From: Maribacter aquimaris
GTDB taxonomy: Bacteria; Bacteroidota; Bacteroidia; Flavobacteriales; Flavobacteriaceae
Assembly: GCF_014596745.1 (NCBI RefSeq)
Contig: NZ_JABTCF010000003.1
Location: 1-64,000, forward strand
DNA length: 64,000 bases
Reading direction: 5' to 3'
Part shown: positions 54,001-63,471 of the stretch, piece by piece
How the letters are laid out: every line of letters starts with the position of its first letter
Position numbering within the stretch: the stretch's first letter is position 1
The notes under the pieces: model-generated
What the model saw: the letters and a program-made list of their open reading frames with translations, nothing else
What the model was told of the DNA's origin: nothing
Databases searched by the model: none
Position numbers and translations under genes: made by a program

Positions 54001-55129
54001 TGTCATAGGTCTTTGAAAACCCTCTGATCCTAGGAGCCTGATTATCGATTAAAGAAGAAATACCCTTGTTTAATTTGAACTGATTTTCGAAAGGATCATA
54101 TTTATCCAGTCCCTCTTCGGTACCAATCCATAATACGCCTGAAGCGTCAAAGTACAATGCGGCGATTAAATTATCGACCAATGATGTATCATCTGATAAT
54201 ATGGAATAATGCCATTCATAATCACCTGTTTTTATATCCTCTAAATTATCACAGACCAAAAGCCCCCCCAAAGTACCTACCCAATATTTATCATCGGGAG
54301 CCCTTGCGACAGACAAAAAGTAAGGTCCAAGTTTATCCCTTACAATTTCATTTTCAATATAAAGATTCTCAAAATTGTCCGATACGGTATCCAATTTATA
54401 AAGTCCTTCCCGTGTCCCTGCAAAAATGTCCGATTTATGGTCCTCATAAATAAAGTTCAAATAGGGATTGACCTCTTCTGAATTTGGGATTTTTAGGGTA
54501 TACCGTTTGATCTTTTCGATATCCCCCCGTTCATCAAGCACTATTCTAGCTACCGAACCTGTTTCATAGCTACCTACCCAAATCTGTCCTTTTTTATCCT
54601 CGAAGATTTCCTTTATATAGGTAAACCCCTCGATATTTATTTTTGTAAAACGCTCCTCCTCTGGATAAAACAGGTATACCCCTTTGCTCTTTGTCCCAAC
54701 CCATACCCTGTCGAATCGATCGACATACACTGAACGTATTTCTTCATCGGGTAAACTGTTGGGATTGTTTTCGTCAGGTAAATAGGTGGTAAATGTATCT
54801 GTCTCCGTTCTGTAGCGGGTTAATCCCTTTCTTGTCCCAATCCATAGATTATTGGAAGGCTTATCGTACAACAATACCGTAATATCATCATTATATATGG
54901 TATTGGTATCCCCTTTTGAACTCTTAAATGATTTAAACTGGTAACCATCGAATCTGTTTAATCCCGAAAAAGTACCCATCCATAAGAATCCTTTATCATC
55001 CTGAACAATATGACGAATTGAGTTATGGGAAAGACCATCCTTATCATTATAGTGCTCGAACTTAATATCCTGAGCACAAAGATGGACTTGCATGCCAATC
55101 AAAAGGAATAAGAATATATATCTAAACAT
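51083..55129 (-). CDS. Hybrid two-component system regulator (HTCS)
   Basis: A 1348-residue one-protein sensor/regulator: signal peptide, two seven-bladed-type propellers built of Reg_prop repeats (about 22-650; LSHNSIRHIVQDDKGFLWMG, LWIGTRKGLTRY, VWVGTKSKGVYLF), a Y_Y_Y domain (about 690-785), one transmembrane helix (about 790-810), HisKA with His841 in NISHELRTPL, HATPase_c (DDGIGIP, GTGIGLS), a receiver with Asp1151 in CVADVMMPVMDG, and an AraC-type DNA-binding domain (about 1245-1348). HTCSs sense oligosaccharides in the periplasm and activate the adjacent locus. The adjacent genes are the co-directional GH92/PI-PLC/GH115/phosphatase genes upstream. Confidence 0.95.
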   Translation of the reverse strand: MFRYIFLFLLIGMQVHLCAQDIKFEHYNDKDGLSHNSIRHIVQDDKGFLWMGTFSGLNRFDGYQFKSFKSSKGDTNTIYNDDITVLLYDKPSNNLWIGTRKGLTRYRTETDTFTTYLPDENNPNSLPDEEIRSVYVDRFDRVWVGTKSKGVYLFYPEEERFTKINIEGFTYIKEIFEDKKGQIWVGSYETGSVARIVLDERGDIEKIKRYTLKIPNSEEVNPYLNFIYEDHKSDIFAGTREGLYKLDTVSDNFENLYIENEIVRDKLGPYFLSVARAPDDKYWVGTLGGLLVCDNLEDIKTGDYEWHYSILSDDTSLVDNLIAALYFDASGVLWIGTEEGLDKYDPFENQFKLNKGISSLIDNQAPRIRGFSKTYDNKIVVATRHNGLFILKEDKISPLFNDNSDIASIFSYDGKKFYCGLWNGKVLVYDYVKRISRIIDVGFQNSPIFDFGKYKENGLIATSFGEGAVCLDTKTMEVREDIGTLLSGYQINKVVADTNNDFWFATEGGIAKFDNDLRLIKMYEQGVGSEFGLPHNNVSDITIDFSGNVLSATRMGLAVYEPEKDDFMAIKEPKGLQGKWITEMALDLNGYLWLNMNNSIAKYDVPNKTAQIYQVKSGNRLDVFSSSGFYSFDNSKIYLGAKNGIIQFSPLQIEGNNWSPAPLITEFKVQNKELLPGMEINGQIPFDKDLNYGKNLELDFANRNFSIEFSTPSFTNQRLNKYQYMLEGFDDDWIETDSDSRTVQYTNLYANDYVFKIKSSNSDGIWSATSSYHIKILPPFWLSYKGILIILIIMALLLYLSRRQLKIRLKLKQELLLEKVKRERDEKLNNEKLRFFTNISHELRTPLTLILGPVKQLLEQEGLGSYSRSRVDLIHQNANRLLRLVNQILDFRRAETGELKLKVSNTNILNTTKDIFNSFHELAQSKSINFNLTIEDVPEECLIDVDKYSKILYNLLSNAMKFTNVNGNIDLYLGVTQEEHRQLILEVSDDGIGIPKESREKIFVRFYQAKNSKENTTGTGIGLSLVKALVEIHKGNIDVVSSPGSGSIFTVKLPIYGEAYSMEEKFNTIPVKIEDNKVQPIITGVSAPNTVKPVKTNTDIKQKIVIIDDNAELRKYIVEYLSSFYKVYEAENGKEGLELCKKVKPVLCVADVMMPVMDGFEFVEVLKSDENISHIAVVLLTALAESENRIKGYKIGVDGYLVKPFDPALLKTRIDNIIKIHFDLKQKFSGDVESDVISLAHSQIDIDLISKIKKIVEENISNPELTSNMLCTEMAMSSSKLYRKITQLTDMSPNEFIRTIRLKKSATFLKTKNYNVSEVAHMVGFNDPLYFSRCFKKQFGHSPSQLIK

Positions 55130-55187
55130 AATTGAATTTAACCCTTACATAAGGCAACAACATTCGAGAAGTGGCAAGGTACAAATG

Positions 55188-57032
55188 TTATGGAACAACT
55201 CGCTCTATCTTACCGGTCTTCAAATCGATCTTAAAATGGTCCGAAGGTTCCCCACTGCAAACTTTCATAAAAATACTGGCCCATAGCCGTAAATTCTTAT
55301 AATCGGATTTCCTCAATTGTTGACATACAACTTTATATCCTTCAAGCCTTTTTTCGTCGATATCGGAAAATGCCAATTCATCGGCATTTCTGATTTTATA
55401 AAAATCATGTATCATATGCAAGCCTGTCCAGCTATCCAATGGTGCCATTTCCGTATTTTTTTCCTGCAATCGTTTGTAGAAAGCATTATATTCTTCTTCT
55501 TGGTCAAATCCTAACTTTAGTAGGTCCTCTCCCGAAGATCGTATAAGTAAGAATTTCAAATTTTCGGGCCAATCCTCCTCTAAAAATCGAAGACGGACCA
55601 ATTCATTTAAATGCCACGTTGTAAATTCCTTATAGGTTTTGGCATCCAATATGCCCTTGTCCCAAATAGCACTATCCTTAACCTGTTTGAGATAATCATA
55701 TTCCTTTTCATACAATGGGAACAAACTATCAAAATCAGGAACATTATCGATGACAACGGTCTCTATTTCAAAAACATCATTGTCTTTTAACGTCAGTAAT
55801 TTATAACCTGGCACATAGGCAGCCATGGAGGGTATCTGTACATTGACCAAGCTTCCTGATTCCAAATGCCTTTGTCCGGTATCGTTCATATGCATATGTC
55901 CCCCAAAATGGACCTTCACCCCGGCTTCTATCAACATTTGGGACACACTATCCTTAGGCACACGATGCAATTGCATTTTTTTTGCCCCAAAAAGGGCTTT
56001 GATTTCTGGGACAGCCCCATCATAAAAATCCAATGTAGGGTAATGACTGAATACAATCAGGGTCTTTCCTAATTCCTCTGCCCTAGTAGTGACCGATTTT
56101 ATCCAATCCAATAAATGTGCCTTATGCAAGAGTATATTATTATACCCTATGCTCGCACTACTAAAAAGTTTAGGATCCCCAGTGTCTGCATCTGCTTCTG
56201 GCTTAGGTACATAAACGTTGGCATCTATGGCTAAAAACCATACTTCGTCCAACGGTTCTACAAGGTAACTAACGTCGGGGATCATTGGTGTATCCTTATT
56301 GGACCTATACATCCTATTTTCAAAAACGGCCTGTTTTTCGGCTTCATTAAAATCATAGTTTCCATAGTCATAGGAAGAAAATGGGGATTCCCAATACCTA
56401 TCCTGTGGTTTGGGGAAAAAACCGAAATCCTGCAATTCATCCAATATTCCTACATATCCTAATTTGGCAATATCCTGGGTTATAATAACGGGCAAATCAT
56501 CATCGTTTTTGGGTGAAAACAGCCCTTTTTCACTAAAAATAGCTTGGGATTGGCCATTTTCACCTAAAAAGTCCGTTTTCCCCGCAGCCATTCGAAAAGG
56601 GCGTACAGGGTCATGATTACCCGTCGTCAGGATAAAACGAATGCCGTATTTTTCGGTGTAGTTGTCTAAAATCTGCTTTAACCCCCGAATATTGAAAGCT
56701 TGACCATCATCACTAAAATCACCTGGTAAAACCACCAGTTTCACGCCCTTTTTAACCACATCATCCAAAGCGGCCAGAAAGGCAAAATAATTCTCATTGA
56801 ACAATCGCGTAGATTGCAATTGGGATTGCATGGTTCTGGCCAAGGTATATTTTCCTGTTTGTGGATTTAGTACACCTTTAAATTCGTTGTCGGTAAACTC
56901 TCCATAAATATCAGATAAATGGACATCTGACATAAAGGCAATTTGAAGCGGCTGTACAGCGTGTTCCGGGTCTTGTGTACAACCAAGAAAAGTGATTCCA
57001 ACCAATAAGATAATTACCTTGCGCAACATCAT
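55188..57032 (-). CDS. Metallophosphoesterase lipoprotein
   Basis: A 614-residue protein with a lipobox (TFLGC, Cys18). The calcineurin-type metallophosphoesterase domain (about 28-410) has MSDVHLSD (D36, H38), LPGDFSDDG, TTGNHDP, VFSHYPT and FGGHMHMND. A C-terminal helical extension of about 190 residues is unassigned. It would hydrolyse phosphoesters at the outer membrane or in the periplasm. It is 15 bp after GH115 and 58 bp before the HTCS gene, so it belongs to the same transcription unit. In an operon with a PI-PLC it is a natural candidate for removing the remaining phosphate, as inference. Confidence 0.88.
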   Translation of the reverse strand: MMLRKVIILLVGITFLGCTQDPEHAVQPLQIAFMSDVHLSDIYGEFTDNEFKGVLNPQTGKYTLARTMQSQLQSTRLFNENYFAFLAALDDVVKKGVKLVVLPGDFSDDGQAFNIRGLKQILDNYTEKYGIRFILTTGNHDPVRPFRMAAGKTDFLGENGQSQAIFSEKGLFSPKNDDDLPVIITQDIAKLGYVGILDELQDFGFFPKPQDRYWESPFSSYDYGNYDFNEAEKQAVFENRMYRSNKDTPMIPDVSYLVEPLDEVWFLAIDANVYVPKPEADADTGDPKLFSSASIGYNNILLHKAHLLDWIKSVTTRAEELGKTLIVFSHYPTLDFYDGAVPEIKALFGAKKMQLHRVPKDSVSQMLIEAGVKVHFGGHMHMNDTGQRHLESGSLVNVQIPSMAAYVPGYKLLTLKDNDVFEIETVVIDNVPDFDSLFPLYEKEYDYLKQVKDSAIWDKGILDAKTYKEFTTWHLNELVRLRFLEEDWPENLKFLLIRSSGEDLLKLGFDQEEEYNAFYKRLQEKNTEMAPLDSWTGLHMIHDFYKIRNADELAFSDIDEKRLEGYKVVCQQLRKSDYKNLRLWASIFMKVCSGEPSDHFKIDLKTGKIERVVP

Positions 57033-57047
57033 TTGTTCAGCTTAAAA

Positions 57048-60005
57048 CTACATTTTTGTTTCTGATGGAAATGCATATGAGTCTTTCCATCCTCCAAGAT
57101 CGATCAATACCTGATCTAGCATCACCCCTGGATCTACCATCCAGATTTTCAAGGTATGCTTTCCCGCTTTGTCAACAATTTGTTTGGCGGATTTTACCGA
57201 GGCATTCTTCAAAACATTCCGTTTCCATTCATCACTTCGACCCAAAGTCTGAAAATCAACCAATACAGGTGCTGCATCATCAATGGCAATAGCACACCTA
57301 ACCCCTCTTCCCTCAAAAAAAGAGTGCGTTGGTATCGCTTGCACATTTACATTCACCTCCCCAAAATTAAAGGTATAAAAATCATATTCCAAAGACGGAC
57401 TGTCCTTTAATATATCGGATATATTTACAATGGACGCCACGTTTCTTGGCAAAGCAGCACTAACGGCATTGGAATATCCCAGTCCGTCGATTGTTTCCCA
57501 AGAAGCTTCCTTACCGTCTTTTTTCCTTGTGAAATTTTCTGCGTTTATAGAGACGAAGCCTTTATCCTCCACAAAGCCTTTATAATTCTCCAACGCTTTG
57601 AATTTAGGATTGAATACCGATACACCAATTGTCGTTTTTTCCCCATTGGCCACAAAACCAATGGCGGAGTTCACCTTATAACTCGGTGGAATCAATTGGT
57701 AGTCATGCCCTAACGGGGCTTCTTTTTTGTTCTCCCCCTTGGGTACCCGATCCCAATCAATGGTTACCCAAAGCCGATCTTCCGGGTGGTCTTCATCGAG
57801 GTTTCCTAATGTTTTTGATATCCGTATCCAATCTGCCATCGGTTTGGCTTCCCACTCAATAGTACCATTACCCTTAAGAAATACATCTATATAATAGGTG
57901 TTTTTGGTATAAGCGTTAAAAACGGGGAGTACATCGGCATAACTGTTAATGACCTCATTATTGACCTCCATCTGATAACTTTCCAACGCCAATCCCAATG
58001 ATGGAGCTTCCGATTCGGGTACTGCAGAAACCGATGGTTGTGAAAATACAGGCAAATGTCTAGGGGCCATGGTCATAATATGGTTCCATTTACCACCCTT
58101 TAGGGCGGTGTTGTAATACTCGGTCTCCGCTTTAATGGTTTGAAAAGCTTCTTGGGATTTGTCGGCAAAATAGGAAGTACTTTCCCTTCCTTGATCTGCT
58201 ACAAACTGATTTTTATAAGCATATAACCATTTTTGGTTTAAGAGGGAAGCTCCGGCCACAGGATAATAGACCAATTCATAAAAAGCGTCTTGTTGTGCTT
58301 TTGAAATCCTGGGTTGCAAGCCCTTTACTTTAATCAATAACGCCTCGTAAGCCTTAATCCTATCCATTACTTCATCGCCATAGTGATATTGGGTTAGTTC
58401 GGTTTTACCAGCTTTCGTTACCGGTTCTACTTGACTCCACCCCATAAATTCAGGTCTTCGTTGGAAGGCCAAATTGTAATAATCATTCATGATCTTGGTA
58501 ATGGCAGCGGCATTTTCCTTTCCGAATTCCCTTGCGGCCCATTGTTGATGATGCACTTCCACAGCATTGTTGTTTTCAAATTCCCCCATGTTCCAGGCCA
58601 TATCCAAAAACAGTTCAATATTGTATTCATGGGGTTTAATATCCCCGCAATTCAAAATCCATAAGTCCCTCGATTTGAATCCGTAGGCCTTTGACATCTC
58701 TTCCCACATCAAAACCGGGTTGGTGGAGTTCAACCACAGATAATCGTGTGGCCTACCCCAATATGAGGTATGGTAATACACTCCGGCCCCACCAGAACGT
58801 TCTTGTTCTTCTGGATTACTTAATTGGCGAATGTATCCATAATTATCATCGGTCCATACCAAGGTAATATCCTCAGGGAGTTCCAATCCGCTTTGATAGT
58901 AGTGTAACACCTCTTTGTACGGTACAAAGGCTTGGGGCTTAGGAATCCCTTTCTTTGCGTATTTACCTAATATTTCCCGTTGGTCCGTAATAACCTGTTC
59001 CAACAATTCTACTTGGGCCTCGGTATTATCTTCACCCATGATCATTGGCGAATCGTGTTCCCCACGCATACCTACCGTGTAAATACCTTCAAAATCCTTT
59101 GTTTCCTTGGCTCTTTTTTTAAAAAGGTTCTTTATAGAGGTTGCATTCGTATCATAACGATACTCGCCCATACGGTCATGATCCCATTCGGCATTAATAT
59201 TGCACAACATAGGTTCGGCATGTGAGCTACCCACGACTATCGCATACGCATCCGCAACTTCCTTGTTTTTAGGATAATGATAAAAGGCTTTGGTGCATTT
59301 ATGCATGGCAGGCCAAATCGTATTTGCCCTTAAACGCAGTAACAGTTCAAAAACCTTGGCATAGGTTTTTGGACCAATATCCCCCGTTTCCGGTTCATAG
59401 TTTAAAGCAGCCCAACGCTGTAGTCCCCAATCCTCATCATTAAGGAAGATTCCACGATACTTTACCGATGGTGATCCATAGGTTTTATCCGCTATGGAAA
59501 GTACCATATTTTCTTTTTGTACAGGAGTGGAATCTGCCCACCACTCCCATGGAGAAACACCAATTTTCCTACTTAGCTCTAGTAACCCATAGGCCGTGGC
59601 CCTTCTATCGGACCCCACAATGACCAAGGCTTTTTCAATATCCTTTGATGGGTTTTCCAAAACCTCGATATGGTAGGTTTCCCATTTTCCTTCTAGGTCT
59701 GAAACATCGATTTTCCTTTGTTTCACCAAATCATCAATGACCTTGCTTTTACCCAATGTACCTGCGATAATCCGGAATTTGGAAGATGCACCCGAACGGA
59801 TTTTTTGCCCTGTGACCTTATGAATATCATCAATCAACATTTGAGCGGCGATCTGTACAACCTCTGCATCATTTTTATCAATATGCAAAGCGGTTTGGAT
59901 CGTACCTGAGACGATAGGGAAATCCGTCACTTTTTGAGCATTCACTTGAACACACAACAGCACCAGTACCCATGTGTTTTTCATTGAAAATGTTTTTAAA
60001 AACAT
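57048..60005 (-). CDS. GH115 family alpha-glucuronidase
   Basis: About 985 residues from MFLKTFSMKNTW; MKNTW at 59984 would also work and gives a cleaner signal peptide (VNAQ-K). The open frame extends further upstream to 60230, but that part overlaps the PI-PLC gene and is not protein-like. GH115 hallmarks: VKYRGIFLNDEDWGLQRW, LLRLRANTIWPAMHKCTKAF, VGSSHAEPMLCNINAEWDHD (short segments), GMRGEHDSPM and NCGDIKPHEYNIELFLDMAWN. A C-terminal beta-domain binds sugars in known members. The family removes alpha-1,2-linked (4-O-methyl-)glucuronic acid from glycans, classically xylan. No other xylan enzyme is in this operon, so another GlcA-containing glycan is possible. Confidence 0.93.
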   Translation of the reverse strand: MFLKTFSMKNTWVLVLLCVQVNAQKVTDFPIVSGTIQTALHIDKNDAEVVQIAAQMLIDDIHKVTGQKIRSGASSKFRIIAGTLGKSKVIDDLVKQRKIDVSDLEGKWETYHIEVLENPSKDIEKALVIVGSDRRATAYGLLELSRKIGVSPWEWWADSTPVQKENMVLSIADKTYGSPSVKYRGIFLNDEDWGLQRWAALNYEPETGDIGPKTYAKVFELLLRLRANTIWPAMHKCTKAFYHYPKNKEVADAYAIVVGSSHAEPMLCNINAEWDHDRMGEYRYDTNATSIKNLFKKRAKETKDFEGIYTVGMRGEHDSPMIMGEDNTEAQVELLEQVITDQREILGKYAKKGIPKPQAFVPYKEVLHYYQSGLELPEDITLVWTDDNYGYIRQLSNPEEQERSGGAGVYYHTSYWGRPHDYLWLNSTNPVLMWEEMSKAYGFKSRDLWILNCGDIKPHEYNIELFLDMAWNMGEFENNNAVEVHHQQWAAREFGKENAAAITKIMNDYYNLAFQRRPEFMGWSQVEPVTKAGKTELTQYHYGDEVMDRIKAYEALLIKVKGLQPRISKAQQDAFYELVYYPVAGASLLNQKWLYAYKNQFVADQGRESTSYFADKSQEAFQTIKAETEYYNTALKGGKWNHIMTMAPRHLPVFSQPSVSAVPESEAPSLGLALESYQMEVNNEVINSYADVLPVFNAYTKNTYYIDVFLKGNGTIEWEAKPMADWIRISKTLGNLDEDHPEDRLWVTIDWDRVPKGENKKEAPLGHDYQLIPPSYKVNSAIGFVANGEKTTIGVSVFNPKFKALENYKGFVEDKGFVSINAENFTRKKDGKEASWETIDGLGYSNAVSAALPRNVASIVNISDILKDSPSLEYDFYTFNFGEVNVNVQAIPTHSFFEGRGVRCAIAIDDAAPVLVDFQTLGRSDEWKRNVLKNASVKSAKQIVDKAGKHTLKIWMVDPGVMLDQVLIDLGGWKDSYAFPSETKM

Positions 60006-60006
60006 A

Positions 60007-61074
60007 CTATTGGATTTTAATGTTTTCATAAGTACCATCCTTAAAAATGACTTTATAGTCCGATTTGAACAATTGGGAAGGGATATAATAATCGGTTGAG
60101 ATAACCTGGGCACCCGAAGCCTTGGCTTTTTCGAATTTCGAATAGTCATTGTTACGCGCCTCCTTGGTCGCTGCATCTGCCCGGGTACGTACCATATACC
60201 CTTTGGCAACGAGTTCTTGAATGTAGTCAAAATCCCTGATTGGGTTATTGATGATTCGAAAGGCTGCCTCCGGATTCCCTTCCTTACTATTCACAAAAAG
60301 CACGCGGTTCTTTAAACTTGGGTGTCCTTCCAAATACCTGTTTATTTTCGCTTCTTTTTCATCCAAGACAAACAAAAAACGCCCTTTAACTTCATTTAAG
60401 CTAGGCCAACCTTGTGTTAAAACAGCCTCTTCCAGAGAATCAAATTTACCTCTCACCCTATCTGGTGTTATTAGTTGATCATTAGGGAAAACAGCCCTGA
60501 TTTCATCATCAACCGTATCCAATGCTTCTTTTGAAAATGGCAGAGGGTCTCTCGTCCCTGCTACTTTTTGATCCTTGGTGTTCATCAGAATAAAAACTGG
60601 AGAATGATCGGGATGTATATCCGACCAAGCCTTAAGTGCTTCCAATCCCTCTTTAAACAAGAGATGGTGACTTCTAAAATCAACATCTTGAATATGGAAC
60701 ATTTTCAATCCAGGTTTTGCCAATATATTTTCTGTATCGAAGGGTAAGGGTTCGTGTCCTTTTGTTTTTTCAATTTCCAAACCCTTTGGATTCGAAAAAT
60801 GCCCGCCTTTAGGGTCATAGAAGATATCAAGTTCCAAATTACGCAAACCCAGATCCAATTGTTCCGTCAAGGGGATATGGCCGTATTGCAAGGATATGGC
60901 CTTAGCCGAATCCAATTCATAAAGATAGTCCCACAGAGAAGGGTCAATTGGGATTTTGTATGAATTATGGCTTCCAATGACTTGGACTTCATTCAGCCCT
61001 ACCACCATGCTTTTATTACAAGAAAACAGTATTAATCCAAGCAGAAAAAGACAACTTTTAATTTTCATATTCAA
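60007..61074 (-). CDS. Ca-dependent PI-phospholipase-C-like lipoprotein (PI-PLC-C1)
   Basis: A 355-residue protein with a lipobox (LFSC, Cys19) and a PLC-like TIM-barrel of the PI-PLC-C1 type. Catalytic-site motifs: GSHNSYK (His36), RNLELDIFYDPKGG (Glu81, Asp83) and MFHIQDVDF (His127, Asp130), with a late STDYYIP strand. Family members cleave phosphatidylinositol or related phosphodiesters using Ca2+. It is directly between GH92 (no gap) and GH115 (1-bp gap), so it is co-translated with glycosidases. This suggests that the target carries both sugar and a phosphodiester, such as a glycosyl-inositol-phospholipid or anchor. Confidence 0.88.
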   Translation of the reverse strand: MNMKIKSCLFLLGLILFSCNKSMVVGLNEVQVIGSHNSYKIPIDPSLWDYLYELDSAKAISLQYGHIPLTEQLDLGLRNLELDIFYDPKGGHFSNPKGLEIEKTKGHEPLPFDTENILAKPGLKMFHIQDVDFRSHHLLFKEGLEALKAWSDIHPDHSPVFILMNTKDQKVAGTRDPLPFSKEALDTVDDEIRAVFPNDQLITPDRVRGKFDSLEEAVLTQGWPSLNEVKGRFLFVLDEKEAKINRYLEGHPSLKNRVLFVNSKEGNPEAAFRIINNPIRDFDYIQELVAKGYMVRTRADAATKEARNNDYSKFEKAKASGAQVISTDYYIPSQLFKSDYKVIFKDGTYENIKIQ

Positions 61075-63321
61075 CTATTTAATTGTCCAGCTTTTATTAG
61101 GTTCCTTACTTAAGGTCAACTCAAGTTTTCCTCCTTTTGCAATTTCAGCATAACTTAACCAGCTTCTTTTTAAATCTTCCCCATTTAGTTTTGCTGATTG
61201 AATATAAATGTTGTCCTCTGAAAAATTGGCACAAACAATGTGAAAAGGAACATTAAATGCATCTAAGGTTATTTCTTCAAATATGGGAGTGGATATCTGA
61301 AATTTAGTATCGCCTGGACAGGTTTGATAAAGGCCGATGGCCGCCAGATTGTACCAAGCAGACATGCAACCAAAGTCGCCATCCATTTCTTCCAAAAACC
61401 CGTCTGGAGTATCTTTATAAACATAATCCAAAATAGGTTCTTTAAAAAAACCATGCGTACCATAAAGCTGGGTCGTTCTTTTTTTCACCAATTGGTTCAC
61501 CCATTTTTGGGTTAACCAAGGTGCTCCTGCTTCATTGAAAAGAAAGGGAGCGTGTAAATCGATCTGATTGCCGGCAGTATATAAATCATTCTCGAAAAAA
61601 TAATCAAGGGCTTCCACAAAGGCTTTATTTCCTCCTAAGGCTTCAATCATACCGTTCATATTATGCAGGGCATTCCATCGCCAATGCCATTTAGAGCCTT
61701 CATAGGTGTATTTTTCACGATTATCCCTTGGGTCCTCCGGAAAGTCGAGCCATTTGCCATCTGCACTCCGTGCCCGAAAAAACTTAATTTCAGGGTCCCA
61801 ACTATTTTTCCAATAATTTGCCCTTTTTGTAAAGTAACTGTAATCATCATTCTTATTGAGAGTTTTTGCAAGTGCTGCAACACACCAATTATCCCAACTA
61901 TATTCACCGGTTTGATCTGGACGGGCCGGAATGAAACCTATCGAATCATAACTTTTAGGCATTTGCAATAGTGTTTCTTCTTTCAAATAAGGATACACAT
62001 CCTTAATATCGAGTTCATCATGAAACAGGCCTTTATAATACGCATCGGTCATTACCATAAGCATATGTTCATGTCTGCAGGTGCTAAAAGCCGTACTGCC
62101 ATCTTTTCCATGGGCACTGAACAAGGGGGATTTGTGGGGCTTATGGTCACTATTGGGAAATGGGTCCCAATTATTGGCATATTTGTACACATCGTAAATT
62201 GAACTCGTGATATCCGAATATACATCAGGGCAAAACAAACTATACAAAGGGTATTTGGTACGAAATGAATCCCAGAAAGCGAATCCATTATAGTGTTTAT
62301 AGTTTTCGGCCATGTGTAATTGGGCGTCAAACCCTAAAAAGGTTCCATCATAATCGGATTGCACAATAGGTAAAAAGCAGGAATGGTATAGGGCTGTATA
62401 AAAAATTCGTTTATCCCTTGTGTTATTTCCTCTTATCTTGATACCCGAAAGCCTATCCCTCCAAAGCTTTTCAGCTTCCAATTTAACATTCTCGAAATCC
62501 CATGTTGTACATGTAGCCTTCAAATTCTTATTGGCGCTGTTTATACTGGTAAAAGAAACACCGACCTTAACAAGCAATGGTTCGGTTAATTTCCCAAAAT
62601 CACAAATGAAATTCCCTACGGATTTATCATGTTTGCCTTGTTCTTCATTCTTAATGAGGGGTTTATTAAAGACAATAGTGAAATAAGGACCATTTATTTT
62701 ATCAAAATATCCTTCAATGGTGTGTTCATCCACAACATTATAGTGTAAATCATTCGTTAAACTACTATTCCCTGATGACAATAGAACTTTTGCGTCTTCT
62801 GTTTTTTTAAAGCTATATCGATGCATACCAACATAGGAAGTTGCCGTTAATTCTGCCTGGATACCCTGCTCTTCGAGAAGTACGGAATAATAACCAGGGC
62901 TAGCCTGTTCAGTTGCCTTGTCTATTTCGGAGGTAGGATTCTTTATCCAATCGTCATTGGTTATTGTATGAAATGGCAAAAGTGATAATAACCCAGCACG
63001 ATCATGTATACTCCCACCACCGGAACTACCAGTTCTAAAGTGACTAAAACCCCTAACGATGGAATCTGAATAATTATACCCCGAATGTGCCCAGTCCCCA
63101 TCTCCAGTGAGACTACTCGGGAATGTATCCGGACCTAGTTTTACCATGCCAAAAGGAACTAATGCTGATGGATGCCAGTGCCCATGATCTCCCTCTGTAC
63201 TTATAAATGGATCAACAAAACTTAATACATCTATCGCTTTGACTTTTTCCTGTTCTTTCTCTTTACACGATAGAACAATTAAAAAAGAAAATAAAACGGT
63301 TAAAATTTTAAATGTTTTCAT
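61075..63321 (-). CDS. GH92 family alpha-mannosidase-like lipoprotein
   Basis: A 748-residue protein with a lipobox (IVLSC, Cys19). The GH92 N-terminal sandwich starts FVDPFISTEGDHGHWHPSAL (split) and GYNYSDSIVRGFSHFR. The (alpha/alpha)6 domain ends with the family signature, here MDGDFGCMSAWY (646-657), where most members have GNDDxGQMSAWY. GH92 enzymes are Ca-dependent exo-alpha-mannosidases. The changed signature (Gly-Asp-Phe) sets it apart and may shift specificity toward another axial-OH sugar or a phosphorylated mannose. It leads the GH92/PI-PLC/GH115/phosphatase/HTCS series and follows the GH3 gene by 150 bp. Confidence 0.9.
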   Translation of the reverse strand: MKTFKILTVLFSFLIVLSCKEKEQEKVKAIDVLSFVDPFISTEGDHGHWHPSALVPFGMVKLGPDTFPSSLTGDGDWAHSGYNYSDSIVRGFSHFRTGSSGGGSIHDRAGLLSLLPFHTITNDDWIKNPTSEIDKATEQASPGYYSVLLEEQGIQAELTATSYVGMHRYSFKKTEDAKVLLSSGNSSLTNDLHYNVVDEHTIEGYFDKINGPYFTIVFNKPLIKNEEQGKHDKSVGNFICDFGKLTEPLLVKVGVSFTSINSANKNLKATCTTWDFENVKLEAEKLWRDRLSGIKIRGNNTRDKRIFYTALYHSCFLPIVQSDYDGTFLGFDAQLHMAENYKHYNGFAFWDSFRTKYPLYSLFCPDVYSDITSSIYDVYKYANNWDPFPNSDHKPHKSPLFSAHGKDGSTAFSTCRHEHMLMVMTDAYYKGLFHDELDIKDVYPYLKEETLLQMPKSYDSIGFIPARPDQTGEYSWDNWCVAALAKTLNKNDDYSYFTKRANYWKNSWDPEIKFFRARSADGKWLDFPEDPRDNREKYTYEGSKWHWRWNALHNMNGMIEALGGNKAFVEALDYFFENDLYTAGNQIDLHAPFLFNEAGAPWLTQKWVNQLVKKRTTQLYGTHGFFKEPILDYVYKDTPDGFLEEMDGDFGCMSAWYNLAAIGLYQTCPGDTKFQISTPIFEEITLDAFNVPFHIVCANFSEDNIYIQSAKLNGEDLKRSWLSYAEIAKGGKLELTLSKEPNKSWTIK

Positions 63322-63471
63322 TTAGGCTTACTATTTAAATATGATAATCTTGATTTATTAAAACCCAAATCCTTTACAACGCATCTTGATCTGGAAGGGA
63401 ATAGAAGAACATTGTATTGAATATTGAATAGATATTGTTAAGTAAAAAACCAATGTTTTTTGACTTTACTA

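Noticed and set aside
60006-60230. N-terminal extension of the GH115 protein
   Set aside because: The extension is Arg/Lys/Pro-rich, lies within the PI-PLC gene and precedes a normal signal peptide at MKNTWVLVLL.
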